DNA from: Gammaproteobacteria bacterium
GTDB taxonomy: Bacteria > Pseudomonadota > Gammaproteobacteria > Thiohalorhabdales > Thiohalorhabdaceae
Reading direction: 5' to 3'
NCBI GenBank assembly: GCA_018609925.1
Contig: JAHEOG010000226.1
Span: 1-10,518 of the forward strand
DNA length: 10,518 bases
Positions 7,346-10,518 of the stretch are shown here, piece after piece. The notes under the pieces are model-generated. The model did not search any database. It saw only the letters and a program-made list of their open reading frames with translations, and was not told the DNA's origin. Positions within the stretch are counted from its first letter, which is position 1, and each line of letters starts with the position of its first letter. Position numbers and translations under genes: made by a program.

Positions 7346-7903
7346 ATGGCGAGTGTTCTGATGCCCCTGGCTGAGGGATTCGAGGAGCTCGAGGCGGTCA
7401 CCGTGATTGATGTCCTGCGCCGGGGGGACATCGAAGTAGTCGTTGCCGGACTGAATGGACGCGAGCCGGTCACAGGCTCGCGGGGCACCCAGTTGGTCCC
7501 TGACGCCTCTCTGGATGAGGTCATGGAAAGCGATTTCGACATGATCACCCTGCCCGGGGGCAATGCCGGTGTCGATAACCTCAAGAAGGACGAGCGCGTA
7601 CAGGCCCTGCTCGAGAAGGCCCAGTCCAAGGACAAGCTAACCTCCGCCATATGCGGTGCGCCCTCGGTGCTCGCCGCCCATGGCTACCTGGAAGGCCGCC
7701 AGGTTACTTCCAACCCCAAGTTCCAGAACAAGGTCAACATCGGCAACGTCGACTACGTCGAGGATCCGGTGGTGGTGGACGGTCCCCTGATCACCTCGCG
7801 GGGGCCCGGCACCGCCATGGACTTCGGCCTCAAGCTGGTGGAGCTCCTGGCGGGGGACGAAGCCCGAGACAAGGTGGAATCCGGACTCGTACGCATCCAC
7901 TAG
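7346..7903 (+). CDS. DJ-1/PfpI (ThiJ/YajL-like) family protein
   Basis: A 185-residue single-domain protein of the DJ-1/YajL clade, cytosolic proteins tied to oxidative and electrophile stress and often described as glyoxalase III or protein/nucleotide deglycase (the deglycase activity is disputed). Motifs: MPLAEGFEELEAVTVIDVLRR (6-26) with Glu16 in the place of the conserved acid that pairs with the reactive cysteine; the TLPGG loop (68-72); and the nucleophile elbow AICGAPSVLA with Cys103. SRGPGTAMDFGLKLVELL near the C-terminus is typical of the clade. Start chosen at the ATG at 7346: AGGGAGAGGG lies 5 bases upstream and the protein then begins at the first beta strand; the frame is open back to 7283 without conserved content. 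It is transcribed alone, divergent from the hydrolase operon, and ends before a strong terminator. Confidence 0.93.
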   Translation: MASVLMPLAEGFEELEAVTVIDVLRRGDIEVVVAGLNGREPVTGSRGTQLVPDASLDEVMESDFDMITLPGGNAGVDNLKKDERVQALLEKAQSKDKLTSAICGAPSVLAAHGYLEGRQVTSNPKFQNKVNIGNVDYVEDPVVVDGPLITSRGPGTAMDFGLKLVELLAGDEARDKVESGLVRIH

Positions 7904-7926
7904 GGGCATCGCAGCCTCTGGACCGG

Positions 7927-7965
7927 AAAAAGGCCCGCGGGGAACGAGTCCCCGCGGGCCTTTCT
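7927..7965. terminator. Bidirectional rho-independent terminator
   Basis: GGCCCGCGGGG (7932-7942) and CCCCGCGGGCC (7950-7960) form a perfect 11-base-pair stem around the loop AACGAGT. AAAAA lies on its left and TTT on its right, so U-rich tails exist in both directions; the tail is longer for minus-strand transcripts. It sits between the convergent DJ-1 gene (stop at 7903) and methyltransferase gene (stop at 8002) and should end both transcripts. Confidence 0.9.
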
Positions 7966-8001
7966 GGTTGACCCATCCTAGCCGGACTCGGAGGGCGTGG
8001 C

Positions 8002-8847
8002 TTAGGCCTGCGGCTTCCGGAAATGGAGGATCCCCCAGGTGAGGTAGCCGCTGTTGCCACCGTTCACCCAATGTTGGAGACCGTTCTTCATGCGATCGAT
8101 GTAGTCGTCGCTCACCTTGCCACGCAGCTCGTGCTCGCGCCGCTTGAGCTCCTCCAGCACGCGGCCGTAATGGCGGGGGAGCTGCTCAGTATGCTCCTCG
8201 AACCCGAGGTCCTCCCAGCCCAGCTTGGCCCCCGTTTCCCGATAGAAGCCCGGGGAGCCCAGGCTGGGGAGATGGATCCGGTTCAGGATGGGATCCAGCA
8301 CCCCCTCCGGACAGTTGTCCGTCTGCATGGGGTCGGTAAAGACGAACTCCCCTCCCGGCTTCAGGATCCGGTCCACCTCCCTCAGCACCGCAGCCCGGTC
8401 GTCGGCGTGGAGGATGGAGTCCTGACACCAGACGATGTCGAAGCTCTCGGCCTCGAAGGGCGTGTTATCGAAGCTCGCGTCATAGACATCGATCAGATGG
8501 TCCAGACCCTGCTCCCGGTTCATCTGGCGGTCACGCTCGTTCTCCACCTCCGAGAGGTTAAGGGCGTCCACATGGCAACCGTACGTGCGAGCCAAGTAGC
8601 GGGCAGCCCCCCCGTAGCCGGCACCAATGTCCACGAGCCGCGTCTCCGGAGTAATGGGCTGCCGGATGCGATTCGCAATGCGCTCGACGGTGCGCTGGCT
8701 AGCCTGGAAGATGGATTCATCCTCGGCCTGATACAGCCCGACGTGGATGTCCTCGCCCCCCCAGATGGTGAAGTAGAAGGTGTCCGCATCCTCGCTGTTG
8801 TAGTATTCACGAGCGGTTTCCACCGCCTCGGAGTATTCCTTGCTCAT
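8002..8847 (-). CDS. Sarcosine/dimethylglycine N-methyltransferase (glycine betaine synthesis)
   Basis: A 281-residue class I SAM-dependent methyltransferase that closely resembles the sarcosine/dimethylglycine methyltransferases (SDMT/DMT) of extreme halophiles such as Halorhodospira halochloris. These add the last methyl groups that turn sarcosine or dimethylglycine into the osmolyte glycine betaine. Family-typical segments: AREYYNSEDADTFYFTIWGG and EDIHVGLYQ (12-40); SAM motif I LVDIGAGYGGAARYLA (71-86); LNLSEVENERDRQMN (96-110); VWCQDSILHADDR (139-151); FVFTDPMQTDNCPEGV (168-183); QLPRHYGRV (222-230); and RMKNGLQHWVNGGNSGYLTWG (252-272). Length matches the family. GAGGAGG lies 7 bases before the ATG at 8847. 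The partner glycine/sarcosine methyltransferase (GSMT) is not in this window. The protein is acidic in its N-terminal part, as in halophiles. Specificity for sarcosine versus dimethylglycine is inferred by resemblance. Confidence 0.92.
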   Translation of the reverse strand: MSKEYSEAVETAREYYNSEDADTFYFTIWGGEDIHVGLYQAEDESIFQASQRTVERIANRIRQPITPETRLVDIGAGYGGAARYLARTYGCHVDALNLSEVENERDRQMNREQGLDHLIDVYDASFDNTPFEAESFDIVWCQDSILHADDRAAVLREVDRILKPGGEFVFTDPMQTDNCPEGVLDPILNRIHLPSLGSPGFYRETGAKLGWEDLGFEEHTEQLPRHYGRVLEELKRREHELRGKVSDDYIDRMKNGLQHWVNGGNSGYLTWGILHFRKPQA

Positions 8848-8897
8848 GGTGCTGCCTCCTCATCGCCCAAGGGGGTCCGTGCAGGGATCGGGGCGGC

Positions 8898-8922
8898 CGG
8901 GCTCCCCCGTTACGGGAGCCCG
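8898..8922 (-). other. Stem-loop in the leader of the methyltransferase gene
   Basis: CGGGCTCCC (8898-8906) pairs perfectly with GGGAGCCCG (8914-8922) around a 7-base loop. It lies 55 bases after the SDR stop and about 50 bases before the methyltransferase start, both on the minus strand. There is no U-tract on either side, so it is not a standard terminator. It could be a processing or mRNA-stability element, or a weak or factor-dependent terminator separating the two genes. Confidence 0.45.
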
Positions 8923-8944
8923 TCGGCTTAAAGGTGGGGAAATG

Positions 8945-8953
8945 ATGATACCA
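8945..8953 (-). promoter_or_regulatory. Possible extended -10 promoter for the methyltransferase gene
   Basis: The minus strand reads TGGTATCAT (8953-8945), an extended -10 pattern (TG, one base, then TATCAT, 5 of 6 to consensus). No good -35 stands 17 bases upstream, which extended -10 promoters tolerate. Transcription would begin near 8938 and leave a leader of about 90 bases containing the stem-loop at 8898-8922. If real, the methyltransferase can be expressed independently of the SDR gene. Confidence 0.3.
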
Positions 8954-8977
8954 GATGCGGAAGGGAGGCCGACGAAT

Positions 8978-9694
8978 TCAGAAGGGCTCGACCCAGGGGC
9001 GGAGGTCCAGCTCATGGGTCCATGCGCTACGCGGCTGGCGGTAGAGCTGGTAGTAGGTCTCGGCGATGGCCTCGGGATCCAAAAGGGCATCGGGACCCCG
9101 CTCCTTGGCGAGATGGCGGTAGCGCTCCGAGAGGATCTGCCCGTCGATCACCACGTGTCCCACATGGACCCCCTGTGGCCCCAGCTCCCGCGCGAGGCTC
9201 TGGGCCAGGGCGCGCAGGCCGAACTTGGGCACCGCCAGATTTGCGAAGCCGGCTCCCCCGCGCAAGGAAGCGGTGGCCCCGGTGAAGAGAAGGGTCCCCT
9301 GACCCCGCTCTACCATCCGGGAAGCGGCCGCTTGGGCCACCAGGAACCCCGAAAGGCAGCCCACCCGCCAGCACCGCTCGAACTGCTCCGGGGTCGCCTC
9401 CAGCACGCGGGCCGGCTCGAAGGCCCCGACATTGCTCACCACCAGATCGGGGCCAGCCAGGTCCCGGTCAATCGAGTGGAAAAGGGAATGGACATCGCCC
9501 GCCACGGCGGCATCGCATTGGTAGGCCCAAATGGCGGCCTCAGGCTCCTGGGACAGGAGCCCTTCAAGCTTGTCTCGATCGCGGGCAGCCACCGCCACCG
9601 CCATACCGGCGCGGGCAAAGCGCTTGGCCAGGTGCCAGCCAAGGCCCGGTCCGGCACCCACTACAACCGCTGTCCCGGTTTCGGGCTCGCTCAA
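8978..9694 (-). CDS. Short-chain dehydrogenase/reductase-like protein with altered active site
   Basis: A 238-residue Rossmann-fold SDR protein. The nucleotide-binding glycine motif is intact (GAGPGLG, 13-19), as are an Arg-Asp after strand 2 (ARDRDKL, 37-43), a Cys-Asp (CD, 60-61) and an NNAG-like SNVGA (87-91). The catalytic YxxxK reads LAVPK: Lys157 is kept but the tyrosine position (153) is leucine, and the serine position falls around Ala140/Thr141 in FTGATAS. A subgroup of bacterial SDRs with FTGATASxRGGAGF also lacks this tyrosine, so the change is probably inherited rather than a sequencing error. The start is a TTG at 9694 with AAAGGGGG 6 bases upstream; no ATG fits. The methyltransferase gene follows in the same direction after 130 bases. 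Substrate and even catalysis are uncertain; NAD(P) binding is likely. Confidence 0.85.
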   Translation of the reverse strand: MSEPETGTAVVVGAGPGLGWHLAKRFARAGMAVAVAARDRDKLEGLLSQEPEAAIWAYQCDAAVAGDVHSLFHSIDRDLAGPDLVVSNVGAFEPARVLEATPEQFERCWRVGCLSGFLVAQAAASRMVERGQGTLLFTGATASLRGGAGFANLAVPKFGLRALAQSLARELGPQGVHVGHVVIDGQILSERYRHLAKERGPDALLDPEAIAETYYQLYRQPRSAWTHELDLRPWVEPF

Positions 9695-9746
9695 AACACG
9701 CCCCCTTTACCGGACCAAACGCCCACCTGGATCGGGAATGCTCCCA

Positions 9747-9777
9747 TTGAATCGGCCCCGAAGTTACCCCAGATAAG
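9747..9777 (+). promoter_or_regulatory. Weak candidate promoter for the EF-hand gene
   Basis: TTGAAT (9747-9752; 4 of 6 to the -35 consensus) and GATAAG (9772-9777; 4 of 6 to -10) are separated by 19 bases, longer than optimal. It lies in the 136-base divergent gap between the SDR and the EF-hand gene. If used, transcription would start around 9784, downstream of the first possible ATG at 9780, which supports the ATG at 9831 as the true start. Confidence 0.25.
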
Positions 9778-9830
9778 GCATGAGGGCCGACCCGTTCCCC
9801 GGACTGGCCAGGGTTACCGAAGGACTCCCA

Positions 9831-10148
9831 ATGCGACTGGATCGCCCCCACCACCTGATCCCACTGGCCGCGATGGCCCTGCTGGCCATCACCGGACCGG
9901 CGAACGGAGAGAACGGCGGGCTCCCGCCCTTTTCGGTAGCCGACACCGACGGCGACGGCTACCTAACCCTGGAGGAAGCGAAGCGCATCGGAGTTCCCCC
10001 CCACCGATTCTGTGAGGAGGACCTCGACCACGACGGCCGCATCGACATCGTCCAATACCAGTTCGGCATCAAGGACGATGTTACCAAGCACCAGTTCCCC
10101 CCTTCGGAGGGGGCTTGTGAGGCCCCCCCGGAGGACGGGGGTCCCTAA
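9831..10148 (+). CDS. Small exported EF-hand calcium-binding protein
   Basis: A 105-residue protein with a Sec signal peptide (MRLDRPHH, hydrophobic run about 9-21, likely cleavage after GPANG at about 26), so it should act in the periplasm or outside. Mature residues 38-49 form a canonical EF-hand loop, DTDGDGYLTLEE, with Asp38, Asp40, Asp42, Gly43 and Glu49. A second loop, DLDHDGRIDIVQ at 64-75, keeps Asp64, Asp66, Asp68, Gly69 and Asp72 but has Gln75 where the bidentate Glu is expected, so its affinity may be weaker. Cys61 and Cys96 are the only cysteines and could form a disulfide. Start chosen at 9831 because GAAGGA lies 6 bases upstream and the signal peptide begins there; the frame opens at 9780. 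Its TAA stop overlaps the stop of the convergent FIST gene. The biological role is unknown. Confidence 0.82.
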   Translation: MRLDRPHHLIPLAAMALLAITGPANGENGGLPPFSVADTDGDGYLTLEEAKRIGVPPHRFCEEDLDHDGRIDIVQYQFGIKDDVTKHQFPPSEGACEAPPEDGGP

Positions 10149-10518
10149 GCCTCTGCCGCCTCGTCCAGGTAGGCGACGGTCATCGTCTGATTGTGCAGCA
10201 GGCTCCGGGGCTCGCCCTCACCCGGGCAGATCTCGCCGTTGGAGTAGAACCCGGTGAGCACCACTCGGGGTCCGAAGATCCGCCGCACCGCGTCCACCTC
10301 CTCGGGAACGCGCTGGCCAAGGATGAGCTTGCGCCCCACGCAGCTCACCAGCAGAGCCAGCCCCGACCCGGCCGAATCGGAGGCCAGGGCGCTCTTACCC
10401 GACTCTCCGGCGCTCTGGATCAGCTGGTCGTGGGTACTCCGGCAGATCCGGATCTGGGAGCCCTGCTTGATGTTGCCCGCGAATACCAGGCTCTGCTCCT
10501 TCTCATCGACGCCAAGGA
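10145..10518 (-). CDS. FIST-domain protein, C-terminal part (5' end off window)
   Basis: An open frame on the minus strand, from the right edge (first full codon at 10516) to the TAG at 10147-10145, encodes the last 123 residues of a FIST (F-box intracellular signal transduction) protein. The FIST C-terminal domain is recognisable from NIKQGSQIRICRSTHDQLI, ALLVSCVGRKLILGQR and, above all, VLTGFYSNGEICPG followed by LLHNQTMTVAYL near the end. FIST proteins are thought to be sensory input proteins that bind small ligands, often encoded near histidine kinases or chemotaxis-type signalling proteins; whichever neighbours it has lie beyond the window. The start codon and N-terminal FIST domain are not visible. 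Its stop overlaps that of the convergent EF-hand gene. Confidence 0.85.
   Translation of the reverse strand, partial: LGVDEKEQSLVFAGNIKQGSQIRICRSTHDQLIQSAGESGKSALASDSAGSGLALLVSCVGRKLILGQRVPEEVDAVRRIFGPRVVLTGFYSNGEICPGEGEPRSLLHNQTMTVAYLDEAAEA

Noticed and set aside
8898..8922. Reading the GGGCTCCC hairpin as a rho-independent terminator of the SDR gene
   Set aside because: There is no run of T on either strand after the stem, so it is listed only as a stem-loop.
8840..10015. A 391-codon plus-strand frame opposite the SDR gene, running into the EF-hand gene
   Set aside because: It overlaps the SDR on the other strand and the signal peptide of the EF-hand protein in another frame; the composition is that of a GC shadow.

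Overview
The window is high-GC, gene-dense chromosomal DNA with no tRNA, rRNA, CRISPR array or insertion sequence that I can see. The gene content fits a Gram-negative, halophilic or halotolerant proteobacterium. It has a dimethylglycine-type betaine methyltransferase very like those of Halorhodospira/Ectothiorhodospira relatives, a lipoprotein PQQ sugar dehydrogenase, a Tat-exported aldo/keto reductase, and a Sec-exported CobN-like chelatase under a cobalamin riboswitch. Assignment to a halophilic gammaproteobacterium (Ectothiorhodospiraceae-like) is my inference from remembered protein similarity, not from a search.

Layout: (1) Positions 1-2109, minus strand: the N-terminal 703 codons of a large CobN/BchH-family protein with a signal peptide; the 3' part runs off the left edge. 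(2) 2110-2614: a roughly 500-base intergenic region. It holds a minus-strand cobalamin riboswitch (about 2226-2457, closed by a clear P1 stem), a plausible promoter for it (2473-2501), and a hairpin that would bury the Shine-Dalgarno of the chelatase gene. (3) 2615-3790, plus strand: a lipoprotein sugar (aldose) dehydrogenase of the soluble PQQ-glucose-dehydrogenase family, divergent from the riboswitch. (4) 7153 down to 3797, minus strand: a probable three-gene operon of a succinylglutamate desuccinylase/aspartoacylase-family metallo-hydrolase, an NTP/NDP-translocase-like membrane protein and a Tat-signal aldo/keto reductase. (5) 7346-7903, plus strand: a DJ-1/PfpI-family protein, followed by a strong bidirectional terminator. 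(6) 9694 down to 8002, minus strand: a short-chain dehydrogenase-like protein with an altered active site, then the dimethylglycine N-methyltransferase. (7) 9831-10148, plus strand: a small exported EF-hand protein whose stop codon overlaps the stop of a convergent FIST-domain protein that runs off the right edge.

The themes are corrinoid/metal homeostasis (riboswitch plus exported chelatase), periplasmic oxidoreductases, and osmoprotection (betaine synthesis). No single multi-gene system unites the window. The most coherent regulatory unit is the B12 riboswitch with an SD-sequestering hairpin ahead of an exported CobN homologue. The oddest proteins are the exported chelatase, the nucleotide-transporter-like protein in an apparently free-living bacterium, and the SDR lacking its catalytic tyrosine.
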